Shown here piece after piece: positions 34,079 through 42,682 of a stretch of 64,000 nucleotides of DNA; position 1 is the stretch's first letter; the number at the start of each line of letters is the position of its first letter. A model generated the notes under the pieces. The model was not told where the DNA came from, ran no database searches, and worked only from the letters and a program-made list of their open reading frames with translations. The DNA lies in the NCBI GenBank assembly GCA_934193515.1, contig CAKPVJ010000004.1:42378-106377 (forward strand), in the 5' to 3' direction. A program made the translations under genes and the position numbers. Source of the DNA: an uncultured Megasphaera sp. (lineage in GTDB: Bacteria; Bacillota; Negativicutes; Veillonellales; Megasphaeraceae).

Positions 34079-34723
34079 CTACTTTGGCAAAAATTTATCA
34101 ATACCCATGTATGCGGCGTCAAATATCGAGATGGGACGATACAGCATATGGGCCGCTTCCATGGCGTTCTTTTCTCTTTCCGAAAGGATGGACAGCGGAT
34201 ATAAACCATACATATATGCTGACAGACACAGCATAAATTCATCTTGCTTTTTCTTGTTCAGGGCAGGTAAAAAACGCTTCATGCATTGGCGCAGACTGTC
34301 CCAGGCCATATCCCAATGACTGTAAAACGAGATTAAATCCTGCTCTTCACCGCTGTCTTTTAGTCCACCCCAATCAGACGATAAAAGTTGCAGCATCGTC
34401 TGCCGATGCTGCAGGGAGTCAGCCAGAGCTTTACAAAAATCATGGCGTGACAAAATCGTATTCGATTCTTCTACGTCGCGCAGCTCTTTGTCCCAGGCCG
34501 TCACTTCTTCTGTCAAAAAAGCGAGGAAGATAGATTCCTTGGTAGGAAAGTAGTTGTAAATTGATGCGCGGCTGAATGAAATCCGTTGGCTGATATCCTT
34601 CATTGTAATATCCGACAATTTCATATCTTCGTACAATGCTATGGCAACGCGCAGAATTTCTTGTTTGCGTTCTTGTATGCGTTTTTCTTTTCGTTCTTCT
34701 GAGCGCAGCTTCACGTCAATCAC
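34079..34723 (-). CDS. TetR-family transcriptional regulator
   Basis: 214 aa. TetR helix-turn-helix at residues about 20-65 (RKQEILRVAIALYEDM, TMKDISQRISFSRASIYNYFPTKESIFLAF); the C-terminal half is a divergent ligand domain (TetR_C, tyrosine-rich end). GTG 34723 is used as start; GTG 34714 with AGGTG upstream is an alternative. It is divergent from the SLH porin and precedes LysR in one transcript. Confidence 0.87.
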   Translation of the reverse strand: MIDVKLRSEERKEKRIQERKQEILRVAIALYEDMKLSDITMKDISQRISFSRASIYNYFPTKESIFLAFLTEEVTAWDKELRDVEESNTILSRHDFCKALADSLQHRQTMLQLLSSDWGGLKDSGEEQDLISFYSHWDMAWDSLRQCMKRFLPALNKKKQDEFMLCLSAYMYGLYPLSILSEREKNAMEAAHMLYRPISIFDAAYMGIDKFLPK

Positions 34724-34731
34724 CTGAATCG

Positions 34732-34744
34732 ATACAAGTTGTAT
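34732..34744. promoter_or_regulatory. Candidate TetR operator
   Basis: ATACAA-G-TTGTAT, a 13-base palindrome 9 bases upstream of the TetR start, with related ATACATAAAACAATACAT just beyond. Placement suits autorepression; not proven. Confidence 0.45.
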
Positions 34745-34800
34745 TGGTTAAAAAATACATAAAACAATACATAATAGTAATAGAATGGATAATATTGCTC

Positions 34801-34840
34801 AATAATGATAAAGTTTAGAGCATATTTCTTTATCATTATT
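34801..34840. repeat. 13-bp inverted repeat between TetR and the SLH porin
   Basis: AATAATGATAAAG and CTTTATCATTATT around a 14-base loop, in the AT-rich 429-base gap between the divergent TetR and porin genes. Confidence 0.7.
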
Positions 34841-34903
34841 TTACTATTATGAGTATAAGATTGACCAATACTAATAATGTATAGGTTGCCATATTTTTAA
34901 GCA

Positions 34904-34933
34904 TTGGGAAGAATAGATGACCTCTTGTATAAT
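34904..34933 (+). promoter_or_regulatory. Probable promoter of the SLH porin
   Basis: TTGGGA at 34904-34909 and TATAAT at 34928-34933 with an 18-base spacer. Use of it would give a 5' UTR of roughly 210 bases before ATG 35153. Confidence 0.6.
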
Positions 34934-35152
34934 GTACGTAAGGTTGTGGTACGGTCGTGTGCATATTGCGTACCCGTAGGCAGCAGCCTTTTATAGAGTA
35001 CATAAAGACTATGAATCACGAGGTAGTAAAAGAGAGGAAACTAGGACAACTCGCCAATGAACCCTTGTGAAAATACCTTTATACGCTCGACAGTAACGAA
35101 GCAAGACCTATCAAGAGTTAGTTTTATTTTTTGGAAAAGGGGTAATTTCACA

Positions 35153-36508
35153 ATGAAAACAAAAGTATTAGCAGCATTAGTTGCAACTATGGCTGTAGGC
35201 GCTACTTGCGCATTCGCAGCTAACCCGTTTGTTGATGTACCGTCCGACAGCTGGGCATACAAATCCGTTGTAGAACTCGCTGACGCTGGTATCATCCAGG
35301 GCGTTGACGGCTCTTACTTCCAGGGCGAACGTAACATCACTCGTTATGAAGCAGCTGAAATGGTAGCAAAAGCTATGGCTCACATGGACAAAGCTTCTGT
35401 TGAACAGCGCGCACTCATCAACAAACTCGCTGATGAATATGCTGACGAACTCAACAACCTCGGCGTTCGCGTATCCAACCTCGAAAACAAAATCGGCAAC
35501 GTAAAATTGACTGGTGATGCTCGTCTCCGTTATAAATACCAGAACGGTAGAACAGACAATGATAATTCTTGGGATTATCGTGTACGTATCCGTGCTAATG
35601 CCAAGGTTAACGACAAAACAACCGTTACCTATGGTATCAGCTCCAACAACCAGAATTTTGGTGATAAAGAAGCATCTTCTGCTGGTGATAAAAATCATAT
35701 CTACACTGATATGGCTAAAGTTGACACACAGTTGGGTTCCAACCTCACAGCCAGCGTAGGCCGTGACGCTGCATACAACCTCGGCAATGGCTATGGCTAC
35801 AATTATGGTGATGCTTTCGACCGTGCACAGTTGAAATACAACAACGGTAAAGTTGCTGTAACAGCTGGTTATGGTAAATTTAAAGAAGGCATTCCTGCAT
35901 GGAATGTTACTGGCTATGAATACCAGAAACAAATTGATGCAAAATTAAAGGCAGATCCAAAGGCTGATGTAAGTAAATTACAGGCTGAACAGGATAAAGT
36001 TAGCTTGCTTGGCGTAAAAACTGGTTATGGCGAAATCGAAGGCTTCTTCGGTAATGGTTCCGCTGTTGGCGCATACTACAATGACTTCAACGGCAAAAAA
36101 GGCTTCTCTGCTGATGACCTCTGGGGTGCATATGCTTCCGTAAACTTCGGTTCCAAATGGAATGCTCTTGCTAACTACGAAAAAATCAATGCTAACGACA
36201 GCAATGTTGACGATCCGGAAGTTTGGATTGGCAAATTGACATACGGTAAAGCTTCCATAGCTACACCGAAATCTTGGGATATTTGGGTTGAATACCTCAA
36301 CGCTGATAAAGGTGCATACCTCGGCGGCTCCTCGAACTGCTGGAGATTCAACAGCATGGATAACCTCAAATCTTGGGGTGCCGGCGTAGACTACACCTTT
36401 GCTAAAAATGCGATGTTCAGCGTCATGGGTTCCTTCGCTTCTGAAGCTAAAGAAGGCAACCAAGACCCGAACGAATTAGCTCGCGCTCAGTTCGTATTCG
36501 CATTCTAA
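35153..36508 (+). CDS. Outer-membrane porin with N-terminal S-layer homology domain (OmpM/Mep45-like)
   Basis: 451 aa. Signal peptide MKTKVLAALVATMAVGATCAFA (residues 1-22 by eye), then one SLH domain (NPFVDVPSDSWAYKSVVELA, FQGERNITRYEAAEMVAKAM; about 23-80), a coiled-coil linker (EQRALINKLADEYADELNNLGVRVSNLENKI split around LNNLGVRVSNLE), and a beta-barrel with alternating aromatic strands ending in AQFVFAF with a terminal Phe. In Negativicutes such proteins bind peptidoglycan through SLH and tether the outer membrane. ATG 35153 follows GGAAAAGGGG; the longer frame from 35057 is spurious. A major structural protein is expected. Confidence 0.92.
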   Translation: MKTKVLAALVATMAVGATCAFAANPFVDVPSDSWAYKSVVELADAGIIQGVDGSYFQGERNITRYEAAEMVAKAMAHMDKASVEQRALINKLADEYADELNNLGVRVSNLENKIGNVKLTGDARLRYKYQNGRTDNDNSWDYRVRIRANAKVNDKTTVTYGISSNNQNFGDKEASSAGDKNHIYTDMAKVDTQLGSNLTASVGRDAAYNLGNGYGYNYGDAFDRAQLKYNNGKVAVTAGYGKFKEGIPAWNVTGYEYQKQIDAKLKADPKADVSKLQAEQDKVSLLGVKTGYGEIEGFFGNGSAVGAYYNDFNGKKGFSADDLWGAYASVNFGSKWNALANYEKINANDSNVDDPEVWIGKLTYGKASIATPKSWDIWVEYLNADKGAYLGGSSNCWRFNSMDNLKSWGAGVDYTFAKNAMFSVMGSFASEAKEGNQDPNELARAQFVFAF

Positions 36509-36548
36509 TCATTCCGCTTCGGCAGAAGACAATAGAATCTACACACAG

Positions 36549-36578
36549 AAAAAACCGCTCAGCAATGGGCGGTTTTTT
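36549..36578 (+). terminator. Terminator of the SLH porin
   Basis: AAAAACCGC pairs with GCGGTTTTT and is followed by further T, 40 bases after the stop codon. Confidence 0.88.
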
Positions 36579-36707
36579 TGTATGAGAAAACAGCAGTGCG
36601 GCTGCTGTTTTTTAATCTAATTCTAATGTAGTTTTAATCTTCTTTTAATCTTTATCTGCTATAGTATTCATATCGAGAAAAATGATATAATACAAGGAGA
36701 TGAAGCA

Positions 36708-37562
36708 ATGAAAAGCAATTTTGACAACTTAACCATTCAAAATGATTTTTTGTTTAAGAAAGTCATGGAAAACAAGCGGATTTGTAAGCGATTGATTGAA
36801 GAAATCTTACAGATTCAGATTGAGACGCTGACCTTTGTGGAAGTAGAAAAAACGATGGATATCTATCAGTCGAGCAAAGGCATTCGCATGGATGTTGTCG
36901 CCCAAGATGAAAAGCACACGCGATACAACATTGAGATGCAGGCTGCGGATGTCGTTAATTTGCAGACTCATGAATCACTGCTTCCCAAGCGCACACGGTA
37001 TTATCAAGCCGTGATGGATATGGACATGCTGCAAAAAGGCCAATCCTATGATGAATTGGCCGAGACGTATATTATTTTTATTTGCGGTTTTGACTGTTTT
37101 GCCCAAGGTGAATATGTTTATACCTTCCGCAGAACCTGTCAGGAGGACGAAAGAGTAGTATTGCCGGACGATACAACAATACTCTTTCTTAATGCCATGG
37201 GAACACACGGTGACGTAACAGCACATACTAAAAATTTTTTGCAGTATGTTCGTGAACATATTGTCGTCGATGAATTTACTGGTGAAATAGATAACGAAAT
37301 CATGAGAATCAAGAATGATAAGAAACTGCGAGGTGAGTATATGAAATACGAAATGAATTTGCATGATGAACGAATGCTGGGATATCAGCAGGGTAAGGAA
37401 GCAGGTAGAGAAGAGGGCAGAGAGCAAGGAAGAGAAGAAGGTGTGAAATCTAGTATCATAGGAATGATACGGGAAGGCATGGATTTTTCTCTTATAGCTA
37501 AAATTACATCGTATTCCATAGAACAAATCCAAAAAATCGCTCAAGACAATAAGCTGGTATAA
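36708..37562 (+). CDS. Rpn-family/PD-(D/E)XK nuclease-like protein
   Basis: 284 aa. Matches the Rpn (recombination-promoting nuclease, transposase-like PDDEXK) pattern: NDFLFKKVMEN at the start, GIRMDVVAQDE...YNIEMQ (about residues 63-85, putative active-site D and ExQ), LPKRTRYYQAVMDMDML, and a Gly/Glu/Arg-rich tail (GREEGREQGREEG) with YSIEQIQKIAQ at the end. Such genes are often present in several copies and associated with horizontal movement. No terminal repeats are seen around this one. Confidence 0.85.
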   Translation: MKSNFDNLTIQNDFLFKKVMENKRICKRLIEEILQIQIETLTFVEVEKTMDIYQSSKGIRMDVVAQDEKHTRYNIEMQAADVVNLQTHESLLPKRTRYYQAVMDMDMLQKGQSYDELAETYIIFICGFDCFAQGEYVYTFRRTCQEDERVVLPDDTTILFLNAMGTHGDVTAHTKNFLQYVREHIVVDEFTGEIDNEIMRIKNDKKLRGEYMKYEMNLHDERMLGYQQGKEAGREEGREQGREEGVKSSIIGMIREGMDFSLIAKITSYSIEQIQKIAQDNKLV

Positions 37563-37590
37563 TGAAATATTGAAAAAATGGGGTACTAAT

Positions 37591-37638
37591 AAAAGACCAC
37601 GTTTTCTGCACTGCATGAGGCAGAGAACGTGGTCTTTT
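37591..37638. terminator. Bidirectional terminator
   Basis: AAAAGACCACGTTTTCTGC pairs with GCAGAGAACGTGGTCTTTT (one mismatch), between the convergent nuclease and DeoR genes. Confidence 0.85.
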
Positions 37639-37653
37639 GGTATAGTTAGTGGT

Positions 37654-38433
37654 TTATACGTATTCTTCCGGCGCGACAAGAAGCTGAATATGGTTCTTCT
37701 TACAGTATTGGACGTATTTATCCGGTGCAGGACTGTCGAGAATAATACTGTTTAAATCCGTAAGCGGACAGAATGTCATCAAAGAGGTAACATCCAATTT
37801 AGAAGAATCAATAAGCAAATGTTTTTCACCGGGTTTTTGAATCAGTTTTTTCTTGATTTCATTTTCAGCAATAGAGGCATTGGTCGCCCCGTTTTCAATC
37901 GAGATGCCTGTAGAAGCCAAAAAGATTTTGGATATGTTGTAATTATCCAGGCAGTGAAGCACACTGGGGCCGACAAAGGCCATAGACGGATAATAGAGCG
38001 TGCCGCCGGTGGCGATAAGGTTGAACGTCTTGGATGCGGCGCAGGAAATGGCAGCATTGATGACATTGACGCTGGCCGTGATAATCGTCAGATTTTTTTT
38101 ATCCAGTAGGTACGGAATCATGTGCAGCGTTGTTGTGCCGGAATCAATAAAAATGACATCATTGTCGTCTACTAAGGAAGCCGCCATCTGTGCAACCCGC
38201 TGCTTTTTCAGTGAGTTTTTGGATTGGCGCTGCGTAAACGGTTCGATGGAATCCGTTTCTTTCAGCGTAATACCGCCGTAGACTTTGTTGATCAGTCCCC
38301 GCTTGTCCAATTCGGCAATATCGCGGCGGATTGTATTTTTGGAGACATTAAAGACTTCACAAAGATGATTGATGGAAAGACTATGTTCTTTTTCCAACAT
38401 TTTTTGGATATTGTTGATTCGCGTAATTTTCAT
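37654..38433 (-). CDS. iolR: DeoR-family repressor, probable IolR-type regulator of the inositol operon
   Basis: 259 aa. DeoR helix-turn-helix (INNIQKMLEKEHSLSINHLC, NVSKNTIRRDIAELDKRGLI; residues about 5-55), then the sugar-phosphate-binding DeoR C-terminal domain (DVIFIDSGTTTLHMI, ITASVNVINA, FVGPS, FLASTGISIENGATNA). It is divergent from the iol operon. In Bacillus subtilis IolR is a DeoR protein relieved by 2-deoxy-5-keto-gluconate 6-phosphate, made by IolC; the same role here is inferred from position. The minus-strand ribosome binding site is weak (AAAGG 15 bases away). Confidence 0.78.
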   Translation of the reverse strand: MKITRINNIQKMLEKEHSLSINHLCEVFNVSKNTIRRDIAELDKRGLINKVYGGITLKETDSIEPFTQRQSKNSLKKQRVAQMAASLVDDNDVIFIDSGTTTLHMIPYLLDKKNLTIITASVNVINAAISCAASKTFNLIATGGTLYYPSMAFVGPSVLHCLDNYNISKIFLASTGISIENGATNASIAENEIKKKLIQKPGEKHLLIDSSKLDVTSLMTFCPLTDLNSIILDSPAPDKYVQYCKKNHIQLLVAPEEYV

Positions 38434-38712
38434 AAAAATGATGGACCTTTCTCGTTGGATTTGCAGTATATAAAAGCTTGTATGCTATCATGCTGTGATA
38501 CAGTAATAGTAGACCATAAAAAAATATAATGTTATTGTATCTTTGATTATATAGGAAATTTTCCCAAAAGACAACAACAAATACGATATATTCTTTGTAA
38601 AATGATGAGTAAAATAGCAGAGGGGGGGTGCAACTTAATAACAATATTTGTTACTTTTTGAATAGAAAACTTTAGTATTTTGCTTTTTTTGAGAAAAACT
38701 GATGAACAAATA

Positions 38713-38741
38713 TTGACTGATAAATGATTAAGTGTTACATT
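38713..38741 (+). promoter_or_regulatory. Probable promoter of the iol operon
   Basis: TTGACT at 38713-38718 and TACATT at 38736-38741, 17-base spacer. The 374-base divergent region 38434-38807 otherwise holds AT-rich sequence and a G7 run (38622-38628); an IolR operator is expected here but I cannot point to a clear one. Confidence 0.55.
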
Positions 38742-38807
38742 ATACATATAAATTAAGCCAAAACATAACCAAAATAAGTAACTGATGTTATCGAAGGAGA
38801 GATTATC

Positions 38808-39959
38808 ATGTCAGAAGTATTTATGATGCCCCGCAAAATCATTTCCGGGCCAAACGTTATTGCAGAATTAGGTCAGCATATTCAGGGCAAAGGTAAAAAA
38901 GCCCTTATTGTTACCGACCAGATGATGGTAAAATTCGGCAATGCTGCTAAAGTAGAAAACGCATTAAAAGCAGCCAATGTTCCCTATGTTATTTATGATG
39001 GCTCTAATACAGAACCTACTGACATTATCGTCGATGAAGGCTTGAAAATCTATAAAGAAGAAGGCTGTGATTTTCTGATTGCCTTAGGCGGCGGCAGCCC
39101 GATGGACACGGCTAAAGCAATTGCAATGCTTACGGTCTGCCCAGGCAAACTCCGCGATTACATGCATACCGTTATTGACATGCCTGTTCCGTTTATCGTA
39201 GCTATTCCGACAACAGCTGGTACAGGCTCCGAAGCGACTAAAAACACGATTATTGCAGATACAGAAACCAACGTAAAAATGCTTCTCGGCGGCCCGTCCT
39301 TGATTCCGGATTTGGCTGTTGTCGATCCGACATTTACGATGACGGCTCCTCCGAAAGTTACTGCCGCAACGGGTATTGACGCATTGACGCACGTTATCGA
39401 AGCCTACACCTCCCGTAAAGCCATTCCGATGACGGATATGTTTGCATTGTCCGCTATCAAAAAGATTCATAAAAACCTGCCGATTTGCTACAAAGACGGC
39501 CAGAATGTAGAAGCACGCATGCAGATGTCCGTAGCTGCCTTGGAAGCCGGCATTGCATTTACCAACGCTTCCGTTACGATTGTCCACGGCATGAGCCGTC
39601 CGATTGGCGCATTGTTCCACATTGCCCACGGCGTATCCAATGCTATTTTGCTGCCGGCCTGCATGGAATTTGCTATCAAAGAAAACACAGACCGCTTTGC
39701 TACGATTGGCCGTATCATGGGCGTAGCTGATGAAAATACGCCGGATGAAGAAGCAGCACAGGCATTTGTCATTGAAGTTACTCGCTTCTGCAAAGAAGTC
39801 GGCATTCCGACGTTGGCAGAATTGGGCGTTGCCAAAGAAGATTTCTTCGCTCAGCTCGATAAGATGGCAAGCGATGCATTGGAAAGCGGCAGCCCGCAGA
39901 ATACAATGCGTATTCCTTCCAAAGAAGACCTTATCGAAATCTACAAGAAATTGTACTAA
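38808..39959 (+). CDS. Iron-containing alcohol dehydrogenase
   Basis: 383 aa, group III (Fe-dependent) alcohol dehydrogenase. ALGGGSPMDTAKAIAM (NAD-binding loop), IPTTAGTGSEAT, and the metal region GMSRPIGALFHIAHGVSNAILLP with conserved His. First gene of the inositol operon, 23 bases before iolJ. The standard pathway ends with malonate semialdehyde oxidised by IolA, which is absent here; reduction of that aldehyde to 3-hydroxypropionate by this enzyme would dispose of electrons and is a reasonable inference, though a 1,3-propanediol-type or other alcohol cannot be excluded. Confidence 0.88.
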   Translation: MSEVFMMPRKIISGPNVIAELGQHIQGKGKKALIVTDQMMVKFGNAAKVENALKAANVPYVIYDGSNTEPTDIIVDEGLKIYKEEGCDFLIALGGGSPMDTAKAIAMLTVCPGKLRDYMHTVIDMPVPFIVAIPTTAGTGSEATKNTIIADTETNVKMLLGGPSLIPDLAVVDPTFTMTAPPKVTAATGIDALTHVIEAYTSRKAIPMTDMFALSAIKKIHKNLPICYKDGQNVEARMQMSVAALEAGIAFTNASVTIVHGMSRPIGALFHIAHGVSNAILLPACMEFAIKENTDRFATIGRIMGVADENTPDEEAAQAFVIEVTRFCKEVGIPTLAELGVAKEDFFAQLDKMASDALESGSPQNTMRIPSKEDLIEIYKKLY

Positions 39960-39982
39960 GCAGCAGAAAGGATTCGAGACGA

Positions 39983-40828
39983 ATGTCATTAGTTACATTA
40001 AAAGAAGTATTAGGCTCTGTCAAAGACAACTCCTATGCGATTGGCGCGTTTAATGTGTCCAATATGGAAATGGCTATGGGCGCCATCAAAGCCGCAGAAG
40101 AAATACAGACACCGCTTATCATTCAAATTGCAGAAGGCCGTTTGAAGTATTCTCCGTTGGAACTGCTGGGACCGATTATGGTAGCCGCAGGCAAAAAAGC
40201 CCATGTGCCGGTAGCCGTTCATTTAGACCACGGCGCAACATTGGAAACCATTCACTTGGCATTGGCATTAGGGTTTACGTCCGTTATGTTTGACGGCTCT
40301 AAATATCCGCTGGATGAAAACATCCGGTTGACAAAAGAAGTCAAACGAATGGCTGAATCCTACGGCGCATCTGTAGAAGCTGAAATCGGCCGCGTCGGCG
40401 GTGCTGAAGGCGACTACAAAAGCGTCGATGTATTGGTTACTAGTGTAGATGAAGCCGTACGCTTTTCGGAAGAAACCGGCGTAGATGCTTTGGCTGTCGC
40501 TATCGGCACAGCACATGGCAATTATGCGCAGAAGCCGCAGCTTCGCATTGACCGCCTGAAAGAAATCGCTGCTGTTGTCAAATGTCCGTTGGTACTTCAC
40601 GGCGGCACAGGCCTTACGGAAGACGATTTCCACAACTGCCTGCACAACGGCATCAAAAAAATTAATATCGCAACGGCATCGTATGACAGCGTAGCCAGCC
40701 ATATCAAACAGACGGTAGCTGCCAATCCGAAAGCAAACTACTTTGATATTAGTGATGCAGCCGTTCAAGGTGCATATGAAAATATCAAAAAACATATGTT
40801 GATTTTTAATCAGAAAAACAGACTATAA
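39983..40828 (+). CDS. iolJ: 5-dehydro-2-deoxyphosphogluconate aldolase (class II FBP-aldolase family)
   Basis: 281 aa. Class II aldolase fold with Zn/substrate motifs GAFNVSNMEMAMGAIKAA, VAVHLDHGA, SVMFDGSKYPLDENI, VEAEIGRVGG, HGNYAQKPQLRIDRL and LHGGTGL. In an iol operon this family cleaves 2-deoxy-5-keto-gluconate 6-phosphate to dihydroxyacetone phosphate and malonate semialdehyde. Between the alcohol dehydrogenase and iolC. Confidence 0.9.
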   Translation: MSLVTLKEVLGSVKDNSYAIGAFNVSNMEMAMGAIKAAEEIQTPLIIQIAEGRLKYSPLELLGPIMVAAGKKAHVPVAVHLDHGATLETIHLALALGFTSVMFDGSKYPLDENIRLTKEVKRMAESYGASVEAEIGRVGGAEGDYKSVDVLVTSVDEAVRFSEETGVDALAVAIGTAHGNYAQKPQLRIDRLKEIAAVVKCPLVLHGGTGLTEDDFHNCLHNGIKKINIATASYDSVASHIKQTVAANPKANYFDISDAAVQGAYENIKKHMLIFNQKNRL

Positions 40829-40839
40829 GGAGACAGACC

Positions 40840-41871
40840 ATGGCACTTATTGAATTTGATCAATCTAAAAAAAGAGATATCGTTCTCATTGGCCGCGCTA
40901 CTATCGACTTCAATCCGAACGAATTAAACCGTACGCTGGATAAAGTAGAAACATTTTCTATGTATCTCGGCGGTTCTCCGGCAAACCTCGCAGTAGGCAT
41001 CAATAAATTGGGCAACAACGTCGGCTTTATTGGCTGCGTATCCGATGACCAGTTTGGTGATTTCATCATCAACTATTTCAACGAACGCGGCATTGATACG
41101 ACCCAGATGACACGCGCTAAAAACGGCGAAAAATTGGGCTTGACCTTTACGGAAATTTCCAGCCCGACAGACAGCCAGATTCTCATGTACCGCAATCAGG
41201 CTGCTGACCTCATGATTACGCCGCAGGATGTATCGGAAGAATATATTGCAGACAGCAAAATCCTTTTGATTTCCGGCACGGCCCTGGCTGCCAGCCCGTC
41301 CCGCGAAGCCTGCCTGCTCGCACTTCGCTATGCTAAAAAACACGGCGTAAAAGTTATTTTCGACGTTGACTATCGTGAATATACGTGGAAATCTAAAGAA
41401 GATATTTCCATTTACTATTCTATCGTAGCCAGCCAGAGTGATATTGTTATCGGTTCTCGTGAAGAAATCGATTTGACAGAAGGTCTTCCGGCAGACAGCG
41501 GTATTCCTGACCATGAATTGGCTGAAAAATATATCGCTTCCGGCAGCAAAATCGTCATCATCAAACACGGCAAAAAAGGTTCTATCGGCTATACCGCAGA
41601 CCAGCATGCATACAAAGTCGAATCATATCATATCAAACTGCTGAAATCTTTCGGCGGCGGCGACGCATACGGCAGCGCATTTATCCATGGCCTTCTCCAC
41701 GGCTGGGAAGTTCCTAAAGCCCTGCAGTACGGCACAGCTCATGCTGCTATGGTCGTAGCAAGTCACAGCTGCTCCAACGCAATGCAGACAGTTGCTCAGA
41801 TTGATGCATTCATGGAAGAACATAAAGATGAAAAAGTCATTACGGAATTGGATTGGAGAGACAGAATATGA
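40840..41871 (+). CDS. iolC: 5-dehydro-2-deoxygluconokinase
   Basis: 343 aa, PfkB/ribokinase family. Landmarks are IGRATIDFNPNELN, YLGGSPANLAVGINKLG, GCVSDDQFGDFI, VIFDVDYREYTW and the catalytic base region KSFGGGDAYGSAFIHGLL. Phosphorylates 2-deoxy-5-keto-gluconate; its product is the inducer recognised by IolR in B. subtilis. Overlaps iolB by four bases (ATGA). Confidence 0.94.
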   Translation: MALIEFDQSKKRDIVLIGRATIDFNPNELNRTLDKVETFSMYLGGSPANLAVGINKLGNNVGFIGCVSDDQFGDFIINYFNERGIDTTQMTRAKNGEKLGLTFTEISSPTDSQILMYRNQAADLMITPQDVSEEYIADSKILLISGTALAASPSREACLLALRYAKKHGVKVIFDVDYREYTWKSKEDISIYYSIVASQSDIVIGSREEIDLTEGLPADSGIPDHELAEKYIASGSKIVIIKHGKKGSIGYTADQHAYKVESYHIKLLKSFGGGDAYGSAFIHGLLHGWEVPKALQYGTAHAAMVVASHSCSNAMQTVAQIDAFMEEHKDEKVITELDWRDRI

Positions 41872-42656
41872 GACTCGGTGAATTAGGCGAATTAAAACAC
41901 GGCTATAACGAAATGACGACTCGTCACAGCGATATGCTCATGGATATTGGCTATCAGGAAATGGATGCCAATGAAATCGTCGAATTTGAAGATGCACTGC
42001 AGGAAACGGCATTTGTCATCGTTACCGGCAAAGTAGAAATTACGTGGGACGGCAAAACGGAAGTTATGCACCGCGATTCTATTTTTGATGAAAACCCATT
42101 CTGCCTCCATGTACCGCATGGTAAAAAAGTTGTCATCAAAGCATTGACTGTTTCTGAAGTTTTGATTCAGAAGACCGTCAATGAAAACGATTTTGAACCG
42201 GTATTTTACCGTCCGGAAGACGTACAATGCGATATTTTTGGCCAGGGTGTTTGGAACTCCACGGCAGAACGGACTGTCCGCACGATTTTTGACTATGACA
42301 ACGCACCGTACTCCAACATGGTCAACGGCGAAGTTATTACCAGCCCAGGCCGTTGGTCCGGCTATATTCCCCACACGCATCCGCAGCCGGAAGTATATAC
42401 CTATAAATTTGATAAACCGCAGGGCTTTGGCGCATGCTTTATTGGCGACAACGTGTTCATGATTAAACAAAATACATGGTCTGAACTTTCCAGCGGTTAT
42501 ATGCATCCGCAGGTCGCAGCTCCGGGCTATGCCATGTGGTACAGCTGGATGATTCGTCATCTCCCCAACGACCCTTGGAGAAAGACGCGTACAGACGTAC
42601 CGGAACATGTATGGCTGCTTGATAAAGACGCTAAAATCTGGGAACCGCATAAATAA
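41868..42656 (+). CDS. iolB: 5-deoxy-glucuronate isomerase
   Basis: 262 aa bicupin of the KduI/IolB family. Metal-binding cupin motif visible as GRWSGYIPHTHPQPEVYTYKF (HxH...E; about residues 160-180) and the C-terminal WYSWMIRHLPNDPW. Converts 5-deoxy-glucuronate to 2-deoxy-5-keto-gluconate. GGAGAG upstream supports ATG 41868, inside the end of iolC, over 41853. Confidence 0.93.
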   Translation: MRLGELGELKHGYNEMTTRHSDMLMDIGYQEMDANEIVEFEDALQETAFVIVTGKVEITWDGKTEVMHRDSIFDENPFCLHVPHGKKVVIKALTVSEVLIQKTVNENDFEPVFYRPEDVQCDIFGQGVWNSTAERTVRTIFDYDNAPYSNMVNGEVITSPGRWSGYIPHTHPQPEVYTYKFDKPQGFGACFIGDNVFMIKQNTWSELSSGYMHPQVAAPGYAMWYSWMIRHLPNDPWRKTRTDVPEHVWLLDKDAKIWEPHK

Positions 42657-42682
42657 GAAATACGCTTTTAAAGGAGATTAAC

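Noticed and set aside
38622..38628. G7 run upstream of the iol promoter as a phase-variable element
   Set aside because: Only seven bases, outside the -10/-35 region and far from the start codon; no clear effect predicted.
39084..39989. 301-aa minus-strand ORF over the Fe-alcohol dehydrogenase gene
   Set aside because: Shadow of a well-conserved coding sequence; no family features.
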